From the NCBI GenBank assembly GCA_018398765.1, contig JAHBMJ010000074.1, positions 10,001-57,715 on the forward strand: a DNA stretch of 47,715 bases. The letters are read 5' to 3'. The translations under genes were made by a program, and so were the position numbers. This stretch comes from Chromera velia (lineage: Eukaryota; Sar; Chromeraceae). Positions 32,901 through 41,769 of the stretch are shown here, one piece after another. A model generated the notes under the pieces. The model was not told where the DNA came from and searched no databases. It saw only the letters and a list, made by a program, of their open reading frames with translations. Positions within the stretch are counted from its first letter, which is position 1. Every line of letters begins with the position of its first letter.

Positions 32901-35537
32901 AAATGATCTCAGCCCTCGTGCTGGCACGACACGAAAGGTCTCTCTGTGCTCCTGCTGCTGGTGCCACCAGCGATCGCATGAAATTGCCCTCCTCACAGGA
33001 CGGGAAAGAGAGGAACGTTTCGGCACTTCCGCCTCCCCCCAGACCTAGGAAAGGACCAAGGGAAGCGAAGACAAAACGGGAATCGACCGACGAGGGTGAG
33101 GCTGCAGAGTACCTCTCGGCAGGGGGGGGAGGAGGAAGACAGTCGGACATTCGGGGAGAGTGGACAGCAGACAGAGGCGGTGAACGAGTTTCTCTTTCAC
33201 GTTTCACGCCCACACCAGCTGCTCCTGCAGCAGAGGGAAGGCGTAAAGCGTCTGCCTGATTCCTCCGGTGATGTGCCTCTGCTGCTGCAAGATTTTCTTC
33301 TTCATGCCTCTCACCCTCTCTGTCACCTTCCCCCCCTCCCTCATCAGAACTTCCGCTTCCTCCTCCACCCGCTAGTGGAGCAATCGATGACGGTGCTGAG
33401 GCGACGGCAGACTGCTCCACTCCCATACCACAAACACTTACACTTCCTCCTCCCCCAGCCCCACGAGAGCCAGTTCTCCCCCCACCCCTAGAAGCCCCGC
33501 CCCCACCCATCGATATCGATACACTTCCTCTCCGACTGCTTCCACCTCCACCCGTACCTTTCTCTTTCTCTCTCTGCTGAGTCTTTTTAACCCCCCCCCC
33601 TCTTCCCCCTTTTCCCTTTTCCGACGCTGCATCTACCGGCTGACTCTGGATGGTGTCGTGAACCGACTGACTCCTCAGCACACGCGCCGTCCCACCACTC
33701 CCTGCAGCACGCGTGGCCGCATGGTTTTGCTTTCCGCCCTTCTCTTTTTCCCTTTCGGCCTCTCCCATCATCTCACACGAACTGTCGTAAGGAGTCAAGG
33801 AAAGGAACCAACGGCCACTACCCGCCCCTCCCCGCTGCCCCTGCTGCCTCGCCTTTTTCGCCCCCTTCTCCCCCCATGCCCCAACCGTCGAGCCCGGCTC
33901 CGACCCTTCCCCCCGGTGGTCTTGTGAGGAGGCCCTGCTGCTGTCTACAGAGTTCGGTCTCTTATTGCATTTTGTTTTGCCTGCCTGGCCAGTCTTTTGC
34001 AGCCCCGGAAGACAGGAAAGCACTGAGGACGCAAGCAAGGAAGCAAAGCTCAAGCAAGCGTCGCCACGCCCTCCCCCAGTCTCGGCCGAGACGACTGCCG
34101 GCGCTCCCCTCATGAAATTTTGGGAGAGGGGGGGAAAGTGGACGAATGCAGTTCCACTTGAGGGGGCATGAGAGGCGGCTTCCTCGCTCGGTGCATGAGA
34201 CTGAGACTGGGAGTGAGGCAGAGAAAGAGAAAGAGGAGAATGGGACGGCGGTGCGAATAGATTTGACTGTTGGTTGAATGTGCGGAGTCGCTCTGAAATC
34301 TCACGTAATTGCCTGAGTTTCTCTTCCTCTTCTTTCACACAGAAGAACTCTTTTTTCGAGCCCTGTTCCGGCTTTAATGATGCAAATGCCCCCCCCTCCG
34401 AGACTGGTTTTGCTTCCTTTACCTTTGCACCTGTCTCTTTGGTGGCGCTTTTTGACAAAGTGACAGCAGCAGGTTGGGAGGCAAGAAAGTAGGAGAAAAA
34501 TCTGCCCCCACGGGGCGAAAAAGAAGAAGAAGAAGAGGGCAGCATGTCTTTGCCCCTCTCTTCTGACGCCAGCGGAGCCTCGGGATGAATTTGGCTCTCT
34601 CGATGGGTATCGCTTGTCAGGGGAGGAGGCGGAGAATTCCGAGGGCACGACAGGGGTACAGGAAGATGGAAACGACAGAATGCGAAGGATACGTTTGAAT
34701 GTTCAATGCCATCGCTTTGAGACATACTCTCAAAACACTCATCCCTTATGTTTGCACCGTCCGCTCTTTTATGCTTTCCCGACACAACCTCCCTCTTGTG
34801 CGCCCCCCCACCCTCGCAAGGTTTCCCCCCACCTCCCTTCACCCCTTCCTCTTCCTCTTCTTTCTTTACGGGCCTGTGGCTTTTGCCTTCCTGTTTGGTG
34901 ACCAAAAACTGGGCCTCCACTTCCTTCTCTGCCTCTGTCTCTCCCTCTTCCTCCTTCACTATACCCCCCCCGCGCCCCGCCATCTCTCTTTCTTCCGCTC
35001 CGACCCCGTCTTCTCTCTCATCTCTCTCTCTCCCTCCGCCTGCAGCTGCTGCCTCCGGACCCGCATGCTGAGATGAGGAAAGCGGCATCATGGGGGGACC
35101 CGATGAGGAGGCTACTCTCTTCCACCACTTCCGGAGGGATGCAGCACCTCCGCCCCTGAGTGCTCGTTTCTCGTTCTCTTTCTTCGTCTGGCCCATCAAA
35201 CACATGGCCAGAGCTTTTGGGTGCCCTTCCCCCGACAGGGGGGACAGAGGGCTCACATACGCGTTGACCGAGAAAGACCCAACGCGGTCTTGGACCCTCG
35301 GAGAGGGCGGCACAGCGTGGCACAGACCGAGGGGATCCACAGAATCTCTCCGGCCGTGTTGTTCAGCCATTCTTCTGCTGTCGGCCTCGACGGAGACCCA
35401 GGGGTACAGCCACGGATCTGTTCTTCGAACTTCTTCCAAGAACTCATGTATTCCCCTGACCGAGAAGGCAGGATCACAAAAAATGCTCTCAGCTGCATTC
35501 ACGATGGACTCGAAGGGACGGAAGGCTTCGCTCCACT

Positions 35538-35578
<41 letters not shown>

Positions 35579-35595
35579 GACTCAAAGAGAGAGAG

Positions 35596-35630
<35 letters not shown>

Positions 35631-37017
35631 CAGAAAGAGAGACCAGACAGACAAATGGACTGTTTGGTGTCTTGTTTTTTTCTTTCTAGACGGAGAGACA
35701 CACAGACAGGCTTTGTGACTTCTTTTTTTCATTTGTCTTTCTTTTTCCTTTTGAAAAAGAAATACAGACGGACAGACAGACAGACAGAGCAACAGAACCG
35801 CAGAGATGGAAGAGGACATGTGTGAGAGAGAATCCGTGACGTGCAAAACAGGAAACGCAAGTTTGCCAACGGCACACAAGGCTCCAAAGCCGCATTTTGG
35901 ACACTGACGCAAGAAAAAATACATCAAACAAACATGCAAGAACTTTGCCGTGAACGAAAGAGAGCAGGACAGTCGATCAAATCAGCCGCACGTGTTGCCT
36001 GCCTGCCTGACTAGCCCTCGGTCACTCTCTCAGTCAGACTTTTTGCTGGTGCTTTTGTTCTGTCTGTCTGAGAAGTCTGCCCCGTCCGCTGTCTGCATGA
36101 GTGAGAATTTTCGCCTCATGCATTTGCCTGCCCTTCCCCTGCCCGTCCTCTTCTCGTCTCCTCTCGTCTCGTCTCGTCTCACCCAGTGAGCAGGCTGTGA
36201 AGCTCCACCAGACAACTCCTAGAAGTGGGATCTTCGAGCGAAGACTAAAAGTTTTCTCGTCGAGTTGGAATCCGATCTTCTGCATGGATGGACAAGAAGA
36301 ATGGAAGGAGGAAGGAAGGAAGGAAGGAAGAAGTGGAAAGCGGAACAGGAGGACACGGAGGACAGGCTTTGGACCAATTCTTTTTTTGTTCTCATAAATG
36401 ACACGTTCCCAGTGACGAGGCAGCATGCATGTAAATCAACGAACACTTTTTACAGACCCCCCACACGTAGAGCAAACAAAGAGAAGCGACGTTTCTTGAA
36501 TGAAGCTGCTCAACAAAAGTGTCCTATTCACAGCTCTGTGATGCATGTATGTGCATATACACAAAACGGACGACTGAGAATCACAATTCTCGGTTTTGTT
36601 TATTTTTTCTTTCTTTCAATAGCCCGCTGTCTCACTTCTCGTTCTAAGATTTCGTGACGTCATTTTTTTTCATAGGCGTCATCCAAACAGAGGAGATGCT
36701 AAGCACGCGACTGAAAGAAACTCTTTGAGAAAAAATAAGGCAAGCACACGGCCCCACGCGGCTACTGCACACAAAATTGAAAGGAAAAGCGAAATGACAG
36801 ACAGACAGACAGACAGACAGACGGACAGACTATATATTTCTTCTTCTTCTCCCTCCTTTTCTTCATGAACACAATAGACAAAAAGAAAGAGAGAACAAAG
36901 ACAAAAGAACGTCACCAACAATCAAACAGCTTGGGCAGGGGGCCCGAAAGGTGAGAGTTAAGACAGACAGACAGACAGACAGACAGATAGACAAAGAAAG
37001 AACGAATGAACGAACAA

Positions 37018-37057
<40 letters not shown>

Positions 37058-37109
37058 AAAAAAAAAGAAAGGAAAGAAGGAAGGAGAGGAAAGAGAGAAA
37101 GAAGGAGAA

Positions 37110-37141
<32 letters not shown>

Positions 37142-38223
37142 AGAAACGGACGCACCGCCACGTCACCTCCGTGAATCGGAACGTTACACATCCACTCTAG
37201 CAGCAGCGCCAATCCCGCCCCACGGTAAAGTGCAAAGATGGGCTCTCCACCAAGTCTGCCGGCAAGCTGGACCGCCAGTTCATTTCTCTGTGCCTTCTTC
37301 TCCAGAATCGCTTTTTTTAGCTCGGCAGCGCTCTGAGCAGGCTTCCCCCCTCCCCCCCCCGACGCTGAGGCCCCGTCGCCCTCTTTCTCCTTCTCTTTTT
37401 CTTCGAGCGCGTGCAGCTGGAACTGAGCCTGCATCACTTCGCTTCTGATTTTGCGCCAACGGAGGAGGAGGAAAAGTAAAGTGAAATCCGTGCCTGACAT
37501 CAGTAGTAATATCTGCAAGGAAAGGGTGCGTGCGGGCAGAGGAGGAGAGACAGGAAGGACGGAAGGAAGGAAGGAAGGAAAGAAGGAAGAAAAGAGCGCC
37601 TCGTCCGTCTATGCATTCGAACGGTTTCAAGTCAAGAAGACACATGTATGCATGCAGACGGCATCCATCCTCTGAAATTTCACAGTAAAAAAACAGATAA
37701 ACAGATGCATCCATGCATGCTGCATGCATGCATGCATATGGGGGGTACGCGTGCACCAAGGGACACGCACAGGAGAGCTCACAGGAAGGAGCACACGGAC
37801 ACTCACTTGACGCATCGATCCACCACATTGATACATTGATTGATTGATCGAGAAATGCAGCAGAGAGAGCGAGAGAGAGCATCCATCCCTCCATCCATCC
37901 AATCTCTGTCTCTCTTCTTCTTCTCTCTGTGTGTTGCTTTCACAGTCGGCGGGCAGGACTCAATGAACGACCGACCGACCGACCGAACGGACTCACGACG
38001 ACTGATCGAACGAAGCAGAACAAGTGGAGTGGAAAGAATTAAGGATCGAGAGAGAGAGAGAGAAGAGAGACGGACCGCTTGAAGGATTTGCCGCTTCACT
38101 TCTCTTTGGGCGATGGGAAAAAGATGCTGCGAGTCCTTCCACAGGGACCTCAGGTCGTGAAGGGGAGCTCGAGGCAGACCCCATGGAAGCGGCTTCGAGA
38201 CTCTGCACACAAACGCACGCACA

Positions 38224-38273
<50 letters not shown>

Positions 38274-39677
38274 CGTCATTTATCCAACATTTTCAGAAGA
38301 AAAGACCGTTGACACATGTGCATGCACGCATGTGTAAGCACATCGTGTGTAAGCACATCGTGTGTGCTTTATCAGTATCTCCAACGAACAGCGACTCCAG
38401 CTGACAGGGAGGGACGCACAGCGAGGAAAGGCCGAAATGGGACACCCGACCTTCAGACTCACTCGCTCACTGACTCACTCGCATATTTCCTCCCGGAACT
38501 TTTCCTGTTCAGTCTCGATTTCCGCCGTCCGCTTTTCAATTTCCGTCACGCTCGCCTTGTCGGTGTACATCTGGAAGGGCTCCCAAGTTTCGGTATCATG
38601 GTGTCCTGCAACACACACACCCCTCCCCCACAGAGAGAGGGAGAAAGAGAGAGAGAGAGATGAATGAATAATTGAATCGGGCATTCAATCAATCCTCTTC
38701 TGCCCTGGACAAGAATTTAAGAATAGCTTGCTTGTTCGATCAGTGCTCTCACGTGTTGTCTCTTTCTTTCCTCCAAGGTTGGCTGGCGAGCTCGCGCTTG
38801 AACGAACGCGCAGGCCTACCCTCAGAAAGGGAAAGGAAGGGCAAGGCAGAAAGAACAGAGAAAAGATCGAAAGCGTTGTTGCTTTAGAGAGAAAAGGGAG
38901 GTTGGGAGAGCTGTGGTGAACGTGTTCATTCATTCATTAATTCATCATGTAGCCAGCCAAGCAGGCAGGAGTTCCTAGACGGACGTCTGACGGGTTGGTC
39001 GGTCGGTGGATATAGCTATCCACAAATAGATAGATGGACTCACGAGGAGACACGGCGGGAAGAGAGGACAGCAGATCAGGGCAGAGGAGAGACACATAAA
39101 TAAGGTCTTTGTCATGGAGAAACACCGACAGGTTTTTTAACGATATTTGCCTGCCAGCATTCGGCACGCCTCCCTGCTCTCCACTGCACGAACCAAACTA
39201 AGTGTTCCCCCGTCCTGAAAATGTCACACACTGATCAAAAGATAGTCGTCATTGATTCATTCATCCGTTCTGGCTCACTCACTCACTCACCTTTCTCTGC
39301 GAAGCGCATGCAGGATAGAGGACCCCACAGAGGTTGCATGTCAGGGTCTTGTGTGTAATCAATCGGCCCCCGTCGCTGCTGCTGGAAAAGTTTGAGGATC
39401 GGTTCGTCCTCCTTTGGGGCCTTCCCTGGGGGGTGGCGCCTGTGGGGCTTGTAAAAATGCTGAATCAGGCGGGGCTTCCGGGCACCCTCCAGCCAGGGAC
39501 TCCCGGGACACACCTGGAAAGAAAGAAAGGAAAGAAAGGAGAGAGAGTAAGCAAGTACCAAGAAGGAAGCCAGGTGGCAGACAGACAGAGAGAGAGAGAG
39601 ACCCAAAGACTGAAAGAAAAAGGAAGACACAGACACACAGAGGTAGGAGGAAAGAGGCAGACTCAAACGCAGAGACC

Positions 39678-39711
<34 letters not shown>

Positions 39712-39857
39712 AAGATTACATTATTTCATTCCCTCCACTTCTTCATGAGCAGACAGACTGTATGTTTTTTCTTCTCCCTTCTTTTCTTCATGTACATAAC
39801 AGACAAAAAGAACAGACAGACCATATGTTTCTTCTTCTTCTCCCTCCTTTTCTTCAT

Positions 39858-39890
<33 letters not shown>

Positions 39891-40255
39891 AAATCAACAC
39901 CGATCGATAGCAGAAGAGAGGGAAGGAGGGGAGAACGAACGAAGACAGAAAGAGAAGGACGGAAGAAACGCAGATAGATAGAAAGAGAAAGACTGGCAAA
40001 CAAAAGAAAGGAAAAAGAAAAGGACAGCAAGGCAGACAGACAGACCGGACGTGCAACCGAGGGAGGTCCAAATGCGAAGGGGCGACCGGCAGAGGACCCG
40101 AGGCCCGTAGGAGGATAGGGGAGAACAGAGCCGAAGGGTCCCATTACGTCCAGCTTCCTTTCGGTAGCACTTCTGCAGGCAGGAAGGCAGGTATTGGGGG
40201 TCATGGAAAACGTGTGTGTCCACTTTCACCCGATCATTCTTGATTCGTTTTACTT
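23093..40255 (-). CDS. Gene G: giant multi-exon low-complexity protein (about 3,100 aa), 5' end unresolved
   Basis: Proposed exons in transcript order: 40255-40046, 39513-39291, 39183-39044, 38605-38479, 38202-38076, 37512-37167, 35537-32497, 31968-31912, 31657-31208, 30779-30114, 29251-28918, 28315-27996, 27592-27486, 27415-27252, 26694-23850 and 23318-23093 (TAG). From 39183 to the stop every junction is phase-compatible. The joins 40046/39513 and 39291/39183 are uncertain, so the first exons could belong to another transcript. The first part is ordinary folded sequence (VDTHVFHDPQYLPSCLQKCY; EDEPILKLFQQQRRGPIDYT; NLSVFLHDKDLIYVSLLCPD; coiled-coil SVTEIEKRTAEIETEQEKFR). It is followed by very long Gly/Ser/Lys/Glu and Gln/Pro/Ala/Ser-rich exons. 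Structured islands recur late (WEPHEVFALEHDYFFRML; WTWRHAEDFMRAAVELEAKE). No domain is recognised with confidence. Composition suggests a nuclear scaffold or transcription-related protein, which is inference. The tandem HSA gene upstream fits that. Confidence 0.6.
23850..26694 (-). CDS. Gene G giant exon: Q/P/S/G-rich region
   Basis: This 2,845-nt exon opens with helical, charged sequence (HAEDFMRAAVELEAKEDLRR, then RYERARDEQLASTRR). It continues as about 880 residues rich in Gln, Pro, Ser, Gly, His and Ala with Q-runs (for example NPLQQQQQQAHSSQQ and RMRQQQQQQQQQTASS). The acceptor ATGCATGCAG is itself a (GCAT)n run. Such tails are usually disordered and common in transcription and chromatin proteins. 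Confidence 0.65.
27004..27080. repeat. (CA)n-(GA)n microsatellite in a gene G intron
   Basis: On the sense (minus) strand this reads (CT)n then (GT)n, in the intron between exons 27415-27252 and 26694-23850. A short open stretch beside it (VVVLEKQKEASNLEKER, stop near 26953) could be an alternative last exon. Confidence 0.8.
27252..28315 (-). CDS. Gene G exons 12-14, structured islands
   Basis: Exon 28315-27996 carries MLEWVSPSYYHTDQERYVQL and ends near LRERKDMFPERYPS before a GTCAGTCAGT donor. Exon 27592-27486 is basic (QMQTTKARRNNGGTKRR). Exon 27415-27252 carries WKVTRSWEPHEVFALEHDYF and LPDTARTSYFKNLFG. The Trp/acidic spacing is faintly SANT-like but lacks the full three-helix pattern, so I make no domain call. 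Confidence 0.55.
28806..28905. repeat. (CT)n-(GTGA)n-(GT)n microsatellite in a gene G intron
   Basis: CT run, then GTGA, then GTGTGTGA repeats, just downstream of the donor of gene G exon 29251-28918 on the sense strand. Confidence 0.8.
28918..29251 (-). CDS. Gene G exon 11
   Basis: The acceptor CTGTATGCAG is supplied by the end of the inserted palindromic element. The exon reads NEHLSVLPDPSLMAPSKKFW, then a Gly/Ser-rich segment, and ends at a GTCCGT donor in phase 1. An upstream copy of the first 57 exon bases lies at 29324-29380, and the whole frame stays open through it. An isoform with a duplicated peptide is therefore possible. Confidence 0.6.
29195..29385 (-). repeat. AT-rich insert flanked by a 62-bp duplication of a gene G splice acceptor
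   Basis: Copies 29195-29256 and 29324-29385 match at 60 of 62 bases. On the minus strand each holds TGCAG plus 57 exon bases. The 67-base insert at 29257-29323 starts, in the sense direction, ATGCATTTACTTTCATACAG and ends TTAAATTCTGTA. Its ends form the same ATACAGAAT/ATTCTGTAT pairing as the insert at 1265-1325. Insert plus repeat is 129 bases, a multiple of three with no stop. Confidence 0.85.
29820..29858 (-). repeat. Intronic dispersed repeat, copy 1 (diverged)
   Basis: Sense strand CATGAAGGAAGGAGAGAGAA followed by GAAGAAGCATATAG, embedded in GTCTGT-type DNA. It resembles the copies at 36825, 39751 and 39813, all in the same orientation and all in gene G introns. Confidence 0.6.
30114..30779 (-). 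CDS. Gene G exon 10 with polyglutamine tract
   Basis: A 222-codon exon between CTGCAG and a GTAAGA donor. It starts DRPLERVSK followed by eight Gln codons, all CAG (+ strand CTG run 30729-30752). It is then Ala/Gly, Gln/Pro and Ser-rich and ends in a hydrophobic segment (LVFIPVPILPPILEAVKN). Confidence 0.7.
31025..31113. repeat. (GGAC)n/(GGAA)n microsatellite in a gene G intron
   Basis: ACGG units, then AAGG/GAGG repeats, pyrimidine-rich on the sense strand. Located between exons 31657-31208 and 30779-30114. Confidence 0.8.
31208..31968 (-). CDS. Gene G exons 8-9
   Basis: Exon 31968-31912 (57 nt, phase 0/0) reads VSKHWAHRDRWSRAVDCSE between a GTCTGCAG acceptor and a GTGGGTAAG donor. Exon 31657-31208 (450 nt, phase 0/0) reads ARQQTGLLTCLTSAWRDAER, a Ser/Gln-rich middle, and TETLQQMRAAKRRLLFDRAL, ending at GTACGT. 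The joined stretch is Trp/Arg-rich and helical. Confidence 0.65.
31971..32188. repeat. Long (GACA)n/(GGCA)n microsatellite next to an acceptor
   Basis: About 54 interspersed GACA and GGCA units. On the sense (minus) strand this is TGTC/TGCC ending directly in CTGCAG at gene G exon 31968-31912. It is the longest tetranucleotide tract in the window. Confidence 0.9.
32497..35537 (-). CDS. Gene G exon 7: 3-kb low-complexity exon
   Basis: The exon enters after a (GT)n tract ending GTGCAG and leaves at a GTCAGTCAGT donor. It starts with folded-looking sequence (EAFRPFESIVNAAESIFCDP; RGIHEFLEEVRRTDPWLYPW). It then turns into about 900 residues rich in Gly, Ser, Glu, Lys and Arg with acidic runs (KKEEEEEGV), Ser runs (SSSSSSSSSAAAA) and basic patches. 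The frame has no stops over 3,041 bases, which is strong evidence of coding. Confidence 0.75.
35540..35630. repeat. (CA)n-(GA)n microsatellite forming an acceptor tract
   Basis: On the sense strand this is (CT)n then (GT)n running into GTGCAG of gene G exon 7. Confidence 0.85.
36825..36867 (-). repeat. Intronic dispersed repeat, copy 2
   Basis: Sense strand CATGAAGAAAAGGAGGGAGA then AGAAGAAGAAATATATAGTC, flanked by GTCTGT repeats. Near-identical to copy 4 at 39813. Confidence 0.75.
36960..37146. repeat. (GACA)n then (GAAA)n microsatellite
   Basis: GACA units followed by about 130 bases of GAAA/AAAG, in the intron after gene G exon 37512-37167. Confidence 0.9.
37167..37512 (-). CDS. Gene G exon 6 with hydrophobic start
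   Basis: The exon begins with a hydrophobic stretch (ILLLMSGTDFTLLFLLLRWR), then coiled-coil-like sequence (VMQAQFQLHALEEKEKEKEG) and a second hydrophobic helix (FALYRGAGLALLLEWMCNV). Leu-rich helices like these may pack in a soluble domain or be membrane segments. A later acceptor (AAATCAG) would remove the first stretch, so its inclusion is uncertain. Confidence 0.6.
38076..39183 (-). CDS. Gene G exons 3-5
   Basis: Exon 39183-39044 reads SLKNLSVFLHDKDLIYVSLL; exon 38605-38479 reads TETWEPFQMYTDKASVTEIE plus a charged coiled coil; exon 38202-38076 reads RAPLHDLRSLWKDSQHLFPI and REVKRQILQA. Phases 1, 2 and 0 connect without a break. Donors are GTGAGT, GTGAGT and GTCCGT. Confidence 0.65.
38219..38272. 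repeat. (CA)n-(GA)n microsatellite
   Basis: Sense strand (CT)n-(GT)n leading toward the acceptor of gene G exon 38202-38076. Confidence 0.85.
39291..40255 (-). CDS. Gene G (or separate gene) first recognised exons
   Basis: Exon 40255-40046 reads VKRIKNDRVKVDTHVFHDPQ and YLPSCLQKCYRKEAGRNG. Exon 39513-39291 reads VCPGSPWLEGARKPRLIQHF and DEPILKLFQQQRRGPIDYTQ. The donor of the first (phase 1) and the acceptor of the second (phase 0) do not match. An exon may be missing, or these are two transcripts. No start codon is assigned. Confidence 0.45.
39751..39857 (-). repeat. Intronic dispersed repeat, copies 3 and 4 in tandem
   Basis: Two copies, about 39751-39791 and 39813-39857, of a 40-base unit. 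The sense strand reads ATGAAGAAAAGGAGGGAGAA, then GAAGAAGAAACATATGGTC, separated by TGTTCTTTTTGTCTGTTATG-type DNA. Confidence 0.75.
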
Positions 40256-40911
40256 CTGCATGCTAAAGTGTCTCTCTCATGCAGGTAAAGTGCTTTTCTT
40301 TTGTTGATCTATCGGCAAGAAAGAAACCTTTCGAAGGAGACGGGCAAGCGATTTTCTGCTTCATCAGAAACCAAAGAGAAAAAAATCATTCATTGTTAGT
40401 TGGTTCCCTCCCTCTCTTTCCATCCCCTCGTCCCTCCCCCTCTTTTTTCGTTCGATCGATCGAGCACGAGAACGAGGAAAGAGAACGAGGGCGCAAGGAC
40501 TCCCGGGGAGAATAGAAAGACTACATGATCCGTGGTTGCAGTGGCGGGGGCTGAGGAGGAAAGAAAGCACGCACGACATCTTAAGAATAGGTCGACGTGA
40601 CAAACGGGGGAAACACGGAAAGGCAATGGATGAGAAAGAGAGAGACGACAGCCACATGGAGCCAGCGCGTAGACAGACAGACAGACAGACAGACAGACGG
40701 AAACACAGGAGGAGGCTGACTGTCTGTTCACTTCTCGGCTTTCACTCATTCACACCAGTCAGCTAGAGAAACAGAAACAGCCGCACAGGAAAAGAAAGAA
40801 TGACGAACTGACAGGCCGCTAGAATAAGGCGGATGAATACTCATGCAACACGGAAACCCAAGATGACAAAGACAGCATTGAAATACACTTTCAGGGGCCC
40901 AAAACAAAACA

Positions 40912-40917
40912 TTTATT
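40912..40917 (-). terminator. Possible polyadenylation signal of gene H
   Basis: AATAAA on the minus strand, 43 bases downstream of the gene H stop at 40960. Whether this organism uses AATAAA is unknown. Confidence 0.35.
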
Positions 40918-40959
40918 CCTTCCTTCGGTCTCTGTTGAATTCAGATTACACTGATCGAC

Positions 40960-41563
40960 TCACTTGTGAAGCATTTGCATGAGTGACAGATCTTTTCCCG
41001 TTTGCCTTGCCTCTTGCAGTCGTTCCCTCTCTTCAGAATCAATTTCCCCGACCCCCACACTATTCCGTCCCACCAGCTTGCTGCCCTCTCCCTCTCTCTC
41101 TGTTGGAACAGGGCCCTCCCCCCCGGAGGATGCCCCCAGCTGCTGCCCGGCACCCAAGCCCTCCCCAGAAGACCCCTCAAGCACACCTATGCTTTCATCC
41201 CCTCCCTCGAGCCCCCCAGGCACAGATACCGCAGCGAATGTGTTCCGTTTCTTCGCCACCGTTCCCTGAGGGGAAGGACTCGGGGGCATGCCGGCGGAGC
41301 CCTTCGACACAGGCGGGGCCCTTTCTCTCTTCAGGTCCCGCAGAGCCTCACGAAGAATCAAAACCGGCACAGAGCTCGCACCGCCGTCTGAACAACAGAA
41401 GGAAACAGAAGGAAGTGATGCATTAATGATGCAGGCTTCCTTACGACATTTACACTCACTCATTCGTGGCAAGGTGGAGAGACGGGGAAGGAAAAGCGGG
41501 GGAGATCGACGGGTTCAAATGCAAACGACGACAAAACACATCATACTCACGACGCACGCACAC

Positions 41564-41617
<54 letters not shown>

Positions 41618-41727
41618 GGAGAGAAACTGACATATCACTTTGTCGACATCCTTCATAGGAAGACTCAAGTCGCCCATATCTTCCTCGAGCCTGCATGAGA
41701 GCGCACACATTCACAAACAAACGCACG

Positions 41728-41769
<42 letters not shown>

